From positions 6,240,001 through 6,304,000 of the forward strand of contig NZ_CP092417.1 of the NCBI RefSeq assembly GCF_023716865.1: a stretch of 64,000 nt of DNA, in the 5' to 3' direction. The stretch is from Endozoicomonas sp. SCSIO W0465. GTDB lineage: Bacteria; Pseudomonadota; Gammaproteobacteria; Pseudomonadales; Endozoicomonadaceae. A program made the position numbers and the translations under genes. Under the pieces are notes generated by a model. The model was given only the letters and a program-made list of their open reading frames with translations. It did no database searches and was not told the origin of the DNA. Shown piece by piece: positions 51,973-59,941 of the stretch (positions are counted from its first letter, which is position 1; each line of letters opens with the position of its first letter).

Positions 51973-53315
51973 CTAACTCAGTGCAGTCTGGATACGATTT
52001 CCGATCCAGCGCATGACCGGAACAGCCATCGAGTTACCCAAAGCCTTGTACCTTGGGCCATCCGGGCACTCTTCTGCCGGTTTGTTCTTCCACGGGATAG
52101 CACTGTACCCGTCCGGAAAACCCTGCAAACGTTCACATTCAACCGGTGTTAATCGTCGTATGGCTAACTCAGCTTCACCGCTGGAGGTACTGGCCACCGC
52201 ATGCTTATCACCGGCAGTTAATGTGTTCATGGGGTCACCGGGCTGTCCGATGCCCAGACCATTCCCTTTGCCGTCCTGATGCTCTCCTCGCTTGCCCGAA
52301 TGCCGAGTAGCCTGATCATGAATTGGTATCGCCACGGCGGCACTCAAACCATTGCCCTGTGCCTGTAACGTCATGACCACGGTTTCGGAATGAACCGGAT
52401 CATCTTTCGGATTGAAGGCGATGGTCGGATGGTTATCGCCCATATGTGCACGAAGACAGGGTGATAACTCTGATGACCAGTGGCCACCCAACCGCGACAT
52501 GGCACCGGGCTCAAACACCACCAGATCCGTGGCATCCTTGTAATCCCGCTGCTTTAACGTCGAGGATGTTTTACCAGGGCCGTACTGACCAAAGGCAGTC
52601 ATATCGTAGGCACTCAGGTTTCCCGTGAGGCCACCTTGCCTCAATGCTTTTTCCAGCTGGGGAGGCAGGCTCTTCCCACGCTTCTGCGCCCGGTTCAGAA
52701 TCCCGGAGCAGGCTTTCGGACTCAAATAGAATCGGCTCCCGACGGGTCCAGTCTCCAAAATCTGCCAGAGCAAAGACCCTTCGACGACGTTGGGGTACTC
52801 CATAAAATTGAGCATCACACACCCGCCATTCAACAAGCCCTTCCTTACCGAATGAAACTCCAGCGTAGCGCCACTTTTCTGCACATGACTGGTCAGTGCC
52901 AGTAAGTAATCGCAATACTTCAGCAAAGTCCTTGCCCTGGTTACTGCTGAAGGCACCGGGCACGTTTTCCCAGAGTGCAAAGCGGCAGTTGCCGTGTTTG
53001 CGCGCCCACCGAATAATCTGTATTGCTGCGAAGAAGAGTCCTGATCGTTCACCGTCAAATCCTTTTCGTTTACCGGCCACCGATAAGTCCTGACAGGGGC
53101 TGCCAAACACCACCAGATCGATAGGGCCGAGTTGCTTGATCATGGCTTCCGTGATCTCCGTCACGCCCGCCAAGGTTGGGTACATCGGGGTAGTGGTGTT
53201 CCAGTACGGCACAGGGGAACGGTTCGATCTCGGCAAAACCCACCGGCGTCCACCCCAATGGATGCCAGGCGACCGTCGCCGCTTCAATCCCCGAAAATAA
53301 CGACAGGTATCTCAT
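51973..53315 (-). pseudogene. C5 cytosine DNA methyltransferase, read in three frames
   Basis: The coding sequence spans 1,343 nt, i.e. 447 codons plus two bases. Frame 1 has the SAM-binding YLSLFSGIEAATVAW. Frame 2 has the catalytic PCQDLSVAG, the ENV motif in WENVPGAF and the QRRRRVF motif. Frame 3 has the C-terminal RRLTPVECERLQGFPDGY and KALGNSMAVPVM. The first shift lies near 53165 (in GGCGGGC). The second is between about 52810 and 52600, where two frames both look coding. The enzyme would methylate cytosine in phage or host DNA to protect it from restriction. The start is a strong GGAGGG site before ATG 53315. Confidence 0.85.
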
Positions 53316-53330
53316 GGATTCCTTTCCCTC

Positions 53331-53813
53331 CTACGCAAAGTTGATAAACCTTTCCACCAGGGCTTCCACCTTGTGCCGACTCCAGCCCCGCCCCGGATGA
53401 AGCACATACTGGAGCAACACATCCAGCGCCGTGGAATACAACTGCTCAAAATGCTCCTGACTCATGCTGGAAAACTTCAGACTTCTGGCACGAACCCGGA
53501 CACCGCCATCCGGGTACCCGATTACGTCATAAAATCCCGCCTTAACGGTCACCCAGCGACGAAACTCATCGAAGTTTTTCTCCGGCGTGAACCACTGATC
53601 CGTTCCTTCCATCCGGTATGGCTGCGGCTCAAAGTAATCAAAACCCAGCTTCAGCAGGGCAAAGAACTTGCGGTGAAAATGCGGGTTACGGGCTTTACGA
53701 AACTCTGCCCGAATCACCTGTCCGGTCTTCAGTTGCTGAACAAATCGCTGGTCATCGTCGGATACCGGGACCAGCATCTGCGACCCAACTTTCTGCAATG
53801 CCAGCTCCGCCAT
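53331..53813 (-). CDS. DUF1367 phage protein
   Basis: From ATG 53813 (GGAGGCGG before it) the product is 160 aa. Landmarks: ELALQKVGSQMLVPVSDDDQRFVQQLKTGQVIRAEF, RNPHFHRKFFALLKLGFDYFEP and LHPGRGWSRHKVEAL. This is the pattern of DUF1367 (YdfU-like), found next to ninB or replication genes in lambdoid phages. Its function is not established but is suspected in recombination or DNA processing. Confidence 0.85.
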   Translation of the reverse strand: MAELALQKVGSQMLVPVSDDDQRFVQQLKTGQVIRAEFRKARNPHFHRKFFALLKLGFDYFEPQPYRMEGTDQWFTPEKNFDEFRRWVTVKAGFYDVIGYPDGGVRVRARSLKFSSMSQEHFEQLYSTALDVLLQYVLHPGRGWSRHKVEALVERFINFA

Positions 53814-53901
53814 CAGACCGCCTCCGCAAAGTGCCAGCAGAGCATCATCACCAGCACAACCCAGACCACCGCCAGCCACACACCATCCCTGAGCCCGTTC
53901 A

Positions 53902-54652
53902 TCAGAACATTCCCATCAGTTTCTGCCTCGCACCCTGCCCATCCAGCGGGTCAATGCCCTGTTCGGCCATGCTCTCCCTGACCAGCTGATTGGAGTGAAT
54001 CGCCGGATCAAACTGGTGTTCGATGGCAAGCTGATCTTCCAGCGGAAGCCCCTGGCATTCACGGTTGACCAGCTCCTGATAGGCCGCTCCAAACTTACGC
54101 TTCACATTACGGCACTCCTCCGCATTCCCAGCGGTTCTCAGCTCATGCCAGCCCGCCTCACGCCCGGCGAGATACACCGCTCGGTGGCTCCAGCCGTGGT
54201 GACTGGATTGCCCGGGAGTACTCATTGGCTTCCTGCCAGGCTTTCGCCAGCGTTGGCAAACCCAATTCTTCCGGCAGTGGCAGGCAGAGCTTGCGAAACT
54301 CCGGCGCTGTCGGAGGCCATTCGCCACCGGCCAGTCGTACACGGTTGAGACCAATTTCCAGCTGGGGAGGGTGTAACCCGTTCAGCGTTCTCTGCCACTC
54401 GCCGTTGCGGTCAGCCAGACCGTAAGCACTGGTCCACTTCTGGCCGAACAGGGCCGTCATGGTCGAAAACAGCATCACCAGATCTTTCCGACTCAACGTC
54501 GTAGATATTCCCTCCGCTGAAGGCTTCCGTCCCGCTGAAGGCTTTCGTACCGCTGAAGGCTCCTGGACTTCCCGGTTGGAGGATATGGGCGTTGGCCTGT
54601 TCGACCTGTTCAACCAGGCTGAGTTTTCCAGAATGTCGCTGCCGTGCTTCAT
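53902..54652 (-). pseudogene. Phage replication protein P-like, frameshifted
   Basis: Frame 1 (54652-54158) holds MLFSTMTALFGQKWTSAYGL, DRNGEWQRTLNGLHPPQLEI, and GGEWPPTAPEFRKLC. It shifts near 54195 into frame 2, which continues GWSHRAVYLAGREAGWHELR and NVKRKFGAAYQELVNRECQG. The pieces together are 751 nt, one base more than 250 codons. The pattern matches lambda P and related DnaC-like helicase loaders, which bring DnaB to the origin. The most probable start of the P-like protein is the ATG at 54475, since upstream residues are encoded by the repeats of the O-like gene in another frame. Confidence 0.75.
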
Positions 54653-55538
54653 AGTTCACCGTCCACTGGTTGGTCAGGTTGTCGGGGTTGTTCAGGTAAA
54701 CGACCGTGGTCTTCACGTACTGGGTACCCGTTGCTCCGGTTTCGTCGCAGTAACGGGCATAGTTCAGGATGTTGGCCAGCAGGGACTCAGGGCTATGCCC
54801 ATCAGCCAGCCGTTTTTTGTATTTACCGAAAGTCTGTTTTTTGTGCCCCTTGTCACCTTCCCGTTTCGGGTACTGATTCCACCATTCGATGAAATCCTCC
54901 GGGTACGAATCGTAGGGTTTGGTTTTCAACATCGGCAGGGGTGACGATTCAGCTGACGAATCGTGCCGTTTGGTCGTCTGATCGTCAGATCGGACATAAA
55001 TCTTATCAATACTTCTCTCTTCTCTTTTCTCTCTTCTCTCTTCTCTTTTCTCTAGGCGAACTTTTTCCTCACGTTGCATGTATCGGGTATGGATCTGTTC
55101 GAGCAACTGCTCCGTTTCGCTGGAGCCCTCACCAGCACAGGCTTTCTGAATAATTCCGTCAATGACGTTTGCCGCCTCCGGCAGCAGATCGTCAAGGTTT
55201 TCCGGAAGCGTCAAAACCAATCGTAAACGAGCGTCAAGTTGACGATTGTTTTCCGTTCGGTTGTGTTTCGTGTAGTTATTGATGACGATCAGGTCACCGT
55301 TTGACGAACGTTTGGCGAAACGTTTGGTTTCCAGCTCGTCAAACGTCTGAATCGTTTTCTCCATATCCCACTTAAGATCCGTGGCGATATACCCCATCGG
55401 CATCCTGAAAATGCCCAGAAGATTGCCATGATGGGTCGTCAACAGGTACAGCGCCAACAATTTGCCATCGTCTGAGAGGGTTTCCATTTCACTATCGACC
55501 CAGAACCGGGCAGAGACTTTGCCAAACTCCCTCATCAC
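54411..55538 (-). CDS. Phage replication protein O-like
   Basis: The protein is 375 aa. Residues 1-100 are a winged-helix domain (FGKVSARFWVDSEMETLSDD, LLALYLLTTHHGNLLGIF, DMEKTIQTFDELETKRF), as in phage replication initiators. A charged hinge (KREERREKREERSIDKI, encoded by a purine-rich tract) is followed by a second domain (YPEDFIEWWNQYPKREGDKG, SLLANILNYARYCDETGATGT, VYLNNPDNLTNQW) common to phage O-like and DnaT-like proteins. It would bind the origin and recruit P and DnaB. Near the 3' end lie three 18-bp repeats. Overlaps P downstream and a 4-bp overlap (ATGA) with the gene upstream at 55535. Confidence 0.8.
   Translation of the reverse strand: MMREFGKVSARFWVDSEMETLSDDGKLLALYLLTTHHGNLLGIFRMPMGYIATDLKWDMEKTIQTFDELETKRFAKRSSNGDLIVINNYTKHNRTENNRQLDARLRLVLTLPENLDDLLPEAANVIDGIIQKACAGEGSSETEQLLEQIHTRYMQREEKVRLEKREERREKREERSIDKIYVRSDDQTTKRHDSSAESSPLPMLKTKPYDSYPEDFIEWWNQYPKREGDKGHKKQTFGKYKKRLADGHSPESLLANILNYARYCDETGATGTQYVKTTVVYLNNPDNLTNQWTVNYEARQRHSGKLSLVEQVEQANAHILQPGSPGAFSGTKAFSGTEAFSGGNIYDVESERSGDAVFDHDGPVRPEVDQCLRSG
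54515..54567. repeat. Three 18-bp tandem repeats in the O-like gene (possible iterons)
   Basis: The units start at 54515, 54533 and 54551, each with the core CCGCTGAAGGCT, and differ by a few bases. They encode AFSGT-K/E repeats. The 18-bp period equals that of the lambda origin iterons, which are also inside gene O. Confidence 0.7.
55012..55053. other. Purine/pyrimidine tract in the O-like gene
   Basis: A 40-base run of T/C on the plus strand (TTCTCTCTTCTCTTTTCTCT and repeats) encodes the KREERREKREER hinge on the other strand. A strand-biased tract in a replication gene could be an unwinding or triplex-forming element next to the iterons, or simply reflect the charged hinge. Confidence 0.5.
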
Positions 55539-55819
55539 GGACCTCCTGTTGTCAGACGATCAGTGACAAACTGGCTCAGAGGCAGATCCACAGGAATATC
55601 CGGACAGGTGACAAACCCTTTTGCGTTAAGCTCCTGAAGCGCATACGACAGAGTTTCTATATCCCAGCTCAGTTCCTGAAGGATATATTGCTTCAGACTG
55701 GTGGTTTCTTCGTACTGACAAGTCAGCAGGTAGGCAGCCAGTAACTTACCCTGATCACTGAGTTCCTCATGACGCATGGTGTCCCAGAACTGGCTCTCAA
55801 TTTTCCCAAACGTTTTCAC
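55535..55819 (-). CDS. O-like winged-helix paralogue (N-terminal domain only)
   Basis: From a GTG at 55819 the product is 94 aa: KTFGKIESQFWDTMRHEELSD, QGKLLAAYLLTCQYEETTSL, DIETLSYALQELNAKGF. It follows the winged-helix domain of the O-like protein position by position (FGKVSARFW..., GKLLALYLLTTHHGN). This is a stand-alone copy of the DNA-binding domain without the C-terminal part. Overlaps of 4 bp with both neighbours mark an operon. It may compete with O at the origin or regulate transcription. Confidence 0.72.
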   Translation of the reverse strand: MKTFGKIESQFWDTMRHEELSDQGKLLAAYLLTCQYEETTSLKQYILQELSWDIETLSYALQELNAKGFVTCPDIPVDLPLSQFVTDRLTTGGP

Positions 55820-56133
55820 TGACCACCTCCAGGCTTTGGCGCTTCTTTTGGAAAATACCTTGCCGCCTGCTGGGCATTCTTCTGATTCAGGCTCATCCAC
55901 TTTTTCAGGAAGATCACCACGTTTTTTGCCTCGCCCGGCTGATCCCAGCGATCGATCATGTAGTGAAACGCTTTCAACAACTGTTCGCCCACATCGATAT
56001 CCGGATTTTCCCAACACAACTCTTCATAGAGCGTTGCCGAGGTTGGCATGGCGGGCTGTCCTGCCAGTGGCCACAGAATGTCCTGCCAGCATTGCGGCTG
56101 GTCGGAGATGCCCAGTTCGTCAGTATGGATCAT
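55816..56133 (-). CDS. Hypothetical early phage protein
   Basis: The protein is 105 aa, helical and acidic, with many aromatic residues (PQCWQDILWPLAGQPAMPTS, GEQLLKAFHYMIDRWDQPGE, VVIFLKKWMSLNQKNAQQA). AGGAGG precedes the ATG. It overlaps the O-like paralogue by 4 bp. The family is not recognised. In this place phages often have small regulators or replication accessory proteins. Confidence 0.6.
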   Translation of the reverse strand: MIHTDELGISDQPQCWQDILWPLAGQPAMPTSATLYEELCWENPDIDVGEQLLKAFHYMIDRWDQPGEAKNVVIFLKKWMSLNQKNAQQAARYFPKEAPKPGGGQ

Positions 56134-56207
56134 GGTGTACCTCCTGCGGTGTGGTCGAAGAGGCTGGCCGTTGCTCTGAACCGAGCACGATGTTGGGATT
56201 GACTCAT
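56130..56207 (-). CDS. 25-aa leader ORF at the head of the early operon
   Basis: ATG 56207 with AAGGA nine bases before it; stop TGA overlaps the next ATG (ATGA), so the next gene would be coupled. The product MSQSQHRARFRATASLFDHT... is basic at first and not recognised. It could be a leader or a very small regulator in place of Cro. Confidence 0.45.
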   Translation of the reverse strand: MSQSQHRARFRATASLFDHTAGGTP

Positions 56208-56388
56208 CAGATCTTTCCTTGAAGATTGGTTTTTATCGCTTTACATTTCTTTTGCAAAGATAATCGAAAGATTACGTTGCTTTTGGATTGCTTGCAAATA
56301 ACCAAACTCATCTAAAGCGAACACTCGCCCTTAATTAATGGCTTCCAGCTGTGTACTATTTTGCTTATGGATAATGGAATAACAGCGA
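56208..56388. promoter_or_regulatory. Early promoter/operator region between early operon and CI
   Basis: About 180 bp, AT-rich, between divergent genes. It contains TTTGCAAAGATAA (56251-56263), whose 11-base core TGCAAAGATAA is repeated in inverted form (TTATCTTTGCA) at 57626-57636 in the other early control region. A further TTGCAAATAA is at about 56292-56300. These are good candidates for the CI-like repressor's operators. Confidence 0.6.
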
Positions 56389-56400
56389 TTGGAAAAGAAC

Positions 56401-57030
56401 GTGACAAACTGGACAGATCGGGTCAAAAGCAAAGCGAAAGAACAAAATCTGAAAAATGTCGATATCGCCCGCGCCGTGGGTTGTACGGAAGGGACATTCA
56501 GTTTGTGGATGAGTGGTGCCCGGAATCCGAAGCTGAATAACAAAATCGCCATCGCTAAGTTTCTTGGCGTTTCCATTGACTGGTTGGAGACCGGCGAAGA
56601 TCTGCCAGATCCGAAAACCCTGCCCTACATCAGCCTGGATGAGGCGAGCACTTTTTTTGATGAACTCGATGACAGACGACAGGAGGTACTCTCGGAGTCA
56701 GCCATCTGCATTATTGAATCGGATCACAAGAGCTTCCTGTTACGGTTGGAAAACGACACCATGGTCAACCAGACCCCATCCGATACGGCGATCAGCATTC
56801 CCAAAGGTGCCAAAGTTCAGGTGGATACTGTGATTCCCCCGGAGCCCGGGAAAATCCTGCTGATAGAACACGACGGTGAACTCTCACTCCGCCAGTGGCA
56901 ACCGATCAGCAAGTCACAACACAGTCTGCGATTCATCAATCGGCTGTACGGCAATTTCGATCTTAACTACGCGGGAGATATCAAGGATATCTACAAGGGC
57001 ACTGCCGTGGGTGTCAGCTTCCTGTTATAA
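56401..57030 (+). CDS. CI-like repressor with degenerate S24 domain
   Basis: From a GTG at 56401 (GGAAAAGAAC before it) the product is 209 aa. Residues 5-65 are an XRE helix-turn-helix (VKSKAKEQNLKNVDIARAVG, TEGTFSLWMSGARNPKLNNKIA). The C-terminal half has the layout of the LexA/CI S24 domain (LRLENDTMVNQTPSDTAISIP, VDTVIPPEPGKILLIEHDGE, LSLRQW). The usual serine of GDSM is Thr here (NDTM) and the usual lysine is Arg (LRQW), so LexA-style self-cleavage is unlikely. It probably represses the early operon on its left and the rightward operon. A TTG at 56389 is an alternative start. It converges with RusA, ending 6 bp into it. Confidence 0.82.
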   Translation: MTNWTDRVKSKAKEQNLKNVDIARAVGCTEGTFSLWMSGARNPKLNNKIAIAKFLGVSIDWLETGEDLPDPKTLPYISLDEASTFFDELDDRRQEVLSESAICIIESDHKSFLLRLENDTMVNQTPSDTAISIPKGAKVQVDTVIPPEPGKILLIEHDGELSLRQWQPISKSQHSLRFINRLYGNFDLNYAGDIKDIYKGTAVGVSFLL

Positions 57031-57513
57031 CGGCCAGCCGATCACCAGCACACCGGGCTGCTGTCCATACACCTTGATGCAGCGGCCATCGACAATTTGC
57101 TTGTCGTCTGCCCAGAGAATCCCATTCAGAGCATCACAGTAGAGTTTGGCTACATTGTCAAAGTCCGGCTTCACCGCCGGACGAACCAACCCGGCCTGCG
57201 CTTTTCCGTTTTTCTTTTTTGACCAGCTTGCTGGGATCGGGAAGACCGCCACCACCAAAACCCCCACCGGCCCCGCCAGCATTTTTCCCTGTTTCTGCCG
57301 TGCCGCCCATTGAACCTCATATTCGGCTCGCCTGGTGGTCGCTGGTGTGTAGCATTTGCCTCGACGGGTGAACCGGGGGCGCCCTTTGCTTTTGGGTATC
57401 GAATTAACAAAAGCAATGACATTTTCGGAACTTCTCTGATTATTGATCGCCACCTGCAAAGTCACTGGTAAACACTGAATCCACTGCTCAACGTTATCCA
57501 TCCCTGGCTCCAT
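57025..57513 (-). CDS. rusA: RusA-like Holliday junction resolvase
   Basis: From ATG 57513 the product is 162 aa. The RusA core is complete: FVNSIPKSKGRPRFTRRGKCYTP, then VAVFPIPASWSKKK, and the catalytic Asp cluster PAVKPDFDNVAKLYCDALNGILWADDKQIVDGRCIK (the three Asp residues bind magnesium in the dimeric resolvase). It resolves junctions made by recombination or replication fork reversal. The first 16 residues from TTG 57561 are unlikely. It is alone on the minus strand, facing the CI gene. Confidence 0.9.
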   Translation of the reverse strand: MEPGMDNVEQWIQCLPVTLQVAINNQRSSENVIAFVNSIPKSKGRPRFTRRGKCYTPATTRRAEYEVQWAARQKQGKMLAGPVGVLVVAVFPIPASWSKKKNGKAQAGLVRPAVKPDFDNVAKLYCDALNGILWADDKQIVDGRCIKVYGQQPGVLVIGWPL

Positions 57514-57592
57514 CTGACAAAACAAGGCATCCCAGCTGACAATAGCAGCCAAAACCTTCAATCCATAAAAACTATTAATACTCCAAAGCTAA

Positions 57593-57650
57593 TGCAAATA
57601 TATTATACCTTATCATTTGCAAAGTTTATCTTTGCAGATATATAAATAAA
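57593..57650. promoter_or_regulatory. Early rightward control region with operator-like repeats
   Basis: The region between RusA and 57686 is AT-rich and contains ATTTGCAAAG (57615-57624) and TTATCTTTGCA (57626-57636). The second is the reverse complement of TGCAAAGATAA at 56253-56263. It probably controls both RusA and the rightward operon. Confidence 0.6.
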
Positions 57651-57685
57651 AAAAAGCATTTAATTTACAAAAATAAGGAATCTTT

Positions 57686-58024
57686 ATGGACGCCGTTACC
57701 CGTGATCTCAACCGGCACCTCAATGCCATTGACGACAGGGAAGCCTTTGAAGAGACCATCGAGTCTGAGCTGGAACAGATTGAAGCTCATATTCAGGAAC
57801 AGATCGAAGATCACAAGCCCGTCGTTATTACCGGCTTTGGCGTTCTGACTCTGGGCAGTTTCCTGTCCTTTCTTACCCTTGAAGAATTTCACCCGATGCA
57901 GGGCTACCGCTGGCTGGCCGTGAAGCAGCTGGTGCATGACTGCAACAACGACAACGAACACGCCCGCCTTTCTGGCTGGGATGTCATTAACTACGCCAGC
58001 AAAAGAGGTTATTGCCGTGGCTAA
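57686..58024 (+). CDS. Hypothetical early phage protein
   Basis: The protein is 112 aa. AAGGA precedes the ATG. The N-terminal half is an acidic helix (FEETIESELEQIEAHIQEQI) and the rest is mixed (PVVITGFGVLTLGSFLSFLT, YRWLAVKQLVHDCNNDNEHA). The family is not recognised. It is the first gene of the rightward operon. The GFGVLTLGSF pattern is slightly hydrophobic but too short for a membrane span. Confidence 0.6.
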   Translation: MDAVTRDLNRHLNAIDDREAFEETIESELEQIEAHIQEQIEDHKPVVITGFGVLTLGSFLSFLTLEEFHPMQGYRWLAVKQLVHDCNNDNEHARLSGWDVINYASKRGYCRG

Positions 58025-58385
58025 TCAAACCCAAATCAACCGACTGGAAGAGCCAGTCATCACCGGCATCAGCGACTGGCTGAACATCAACCAGTACACC
58101 TACGACTACGGCAAGGTATGCATCCTGAAAGATCGCATTGCCAGCAACATCACGCCGGATATGACGGTGCTCCAGATCTACCGGGTCATCCGGGATCACA
58201 TTGCCGCATGGCGTAAAGACCCGAAAACGGCAGATGCCGTGATTGTTGATTTCCGCGCCTGGTGTGAACTGCACCACACACTGTCCAGAGCCCTGGAAAA
58301 GAGTTTTCGAATGGAAATTGCTGACCAGGTGCTGGCCGTCAGAAACCGCATTCAACGGGACGAGGCCCTTCGCCATGCCAGCTAA
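58017..58385 (+). CDS. Hypothetical early phage protein
   Basis: From a GTG at 58017 (AGAGG just before it) the product is 122 aa. It overlaps the previous stop by 8 bp. Mostly helical (VCILKDRIASNITPDMTVLQ, WCELHHTLSRALEKSFRMEI, IADQVLAVRNRIQRDEALRH). Not recognised. It overlaps the ERF gene by 11 bp. The short overlaps mark a compact operon. Confidence 0.6.
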   Translation: MANQTQINRLEEPVITGISDWLNINQYTYDYGKVCILKDRIASNITPDMTVLQIYRVIRDHIAAWRKDPKTADAVIVDFRAWCELHHTLSRALEKSFRMEIADQVLAVRNRIQRDEALRHAS

Positions 58386-59166
58386 AAAGAAAACCGGAAT
58401 AATTGAATCCACAGAAGTGTTGCCTGTGGATAAACCTGAATCTTCTGCACTGTCGGAAGTGGGTCAGATCATGCAGTCCGCCATTGCCCAGAATGCCAGC
58501 ATCGACACATTGGAACGGGTCATGAGCCTGTATGAACACAGTCAGGCCATTGTTGCACGACAGCAGTTCAATGAAGCCTTTGCTCGGTTTCAGCAGGAAA
58601 TGCCGGTGGTGAAGAAAAGCAAGAGTGCTGCTTTCAATACAAAAAATGGTCGTATGGAGTACACCTACGCCTCTATTGATGACGTGGTTGCGGCGGTTCA
58701 GCGGTCCGTTCTTCACCGGTTCGGTCTGACCTACTGGTTCGAGCAACAACAGAACGGGCCATCAATCACCATTACCTGCCATCTGTGTTATCTATCCGGC
58801 CACTCCATTGCTAACACTGCCACCGGTCCTGTGGATACCACTGGAAATAAAAGCGCACTGCAGCAGATCGGTTCTACCGTGACTTATCTGAAGCGTCAGA
58901 CACTGGTGGGCATTCTTGGTCTGGCCTGCACTGATGATGACACCGATGGTTATGTGCCGGATATGAATGGAGATAGCCAGCCGCAGACTCAGAGCCACTA
59001 CCCCGATAAAGACTTCCAGCGTCATCTACCGGAGTGGCGGGCATCCATTGAGTCCGGCCAACAGAGTGCCGAGCGCATCATCCGCAAAATCAACTCCAAA
59101 GCCCCAGCCACCCCGCAGCAAATACAACAACTGAAAGCCATCCATATCCAACCCAGAGGCCACTAA
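58375..59166 (+). CDS. erf: ERF-family single-strand annealing protein
   Basis: From ATG 58375 (MPAKKKTG) the product is 263 aa. The ERF core is clear: FQQEMPVVKKSKSAAF, YTYASIDDVVAAVQRSVLHRFGL, HLCYLSGHSIANTATGPVDT, NKSALQQIGSTVTYLKRQTL and GILGLACTDDDTDG, which anneals complementary single strands in phage recombination. A Gln-rich tail follows (PQTQSHYP...). Its partner is the exonuclease just downstream, whose ATG directly follows the ERF stop. Longer starts upstream overlap other genes. Confidence 0.92.
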   Translation: MPAKKKTGIIESTEVLPVDKPESSALSEVGQIMQSAIAQNASIDTLERVMSLYEHSQAIVARQQFNEAFARFQQEMPVVKKSKSAAFNTKNGRMEYTYASIDDVVAAVQRSVLHRFGLTYWFEQQQNGPSITITCHLCYLSGHSIANTATGPVDTTGNKSALQQIGSTVTYLKRQTLVGILGLACTDDDTDGYVPDMNGDSQPQTQSHYPDKDFQRHLPEWRASIESGQQSAERIIRKINSKAPATPQQIQQLKAIHIQPRGH

Positions 59167-59941
59167 ATGGAGATTCTCGATATTCAACAGGGGACGCCAG
59201 AATGGCTCGCCCTGCGCCAGAACCATTTCACCGCTAGCGAGGCACCGGCCATGATGGGCGACAGTCCGTTTATCAGCCGGGACCAACTGCTGCACCAGAA
59301 GAAAACCGGCAGTACCCCGGAGGTCACCGAATTTCAGCAGAAGAAGTTTGATGCCGGACATCAGGCCGAAACAGAAGCCCGACCATTGGCAGAAAAGATC
59401 GTTGGAGCGGATCTCTTTCCCGCCACTGGCATCACCTCCATCGACGGCCTTCCCCTGCTGGCCAGCTTTGATGGGCTGACCATGATGGAAGACCTTTTGT
59501 TTGAACACAAACTCTGGAATGACAAGCTGGTTGCCCAGATCGAAGGGGAAGGTATCGAGCCTGCCTACTACTGGCAGCTGGAACACCAGCTACTGGTCAG
59601 CGGTGCCGAACGAGTGTTGTTCGTCAGCTCTGATGGTACTCCTGACAACTTCCATTATGTCTACTACCAATCCCACGGTGATCGTCGTAAGGCCCTGATC
59701 GCCGGATGGCAACAGTTTCAGGAAGATCTGCAGAATTTTGAGCCGGAAGCTCCCGTACCGGCACTGGAAGGTGAAGTGATTCAGGACACCACAGCGTTGG
59801 TCGTACAGCTGGACGGTTCCGTCATTGATTCCAACCTGCACCTACTGGAAGAACAGATTGCCAAGCGCATTGATTCCGTCAAATCGGCGCTGGTGACGGA
59901 TCAGGATTTTGCCGATGCCGAGTCAGCGGTGAAGTTTTTCA

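Noticed and set aside
56341..56576. A minus-strand frame of 81 codons overlapping the CI-like gene start
   Set aside because: It has no ribosome site, covers the control region and the repressor start, and reads as a shadow.
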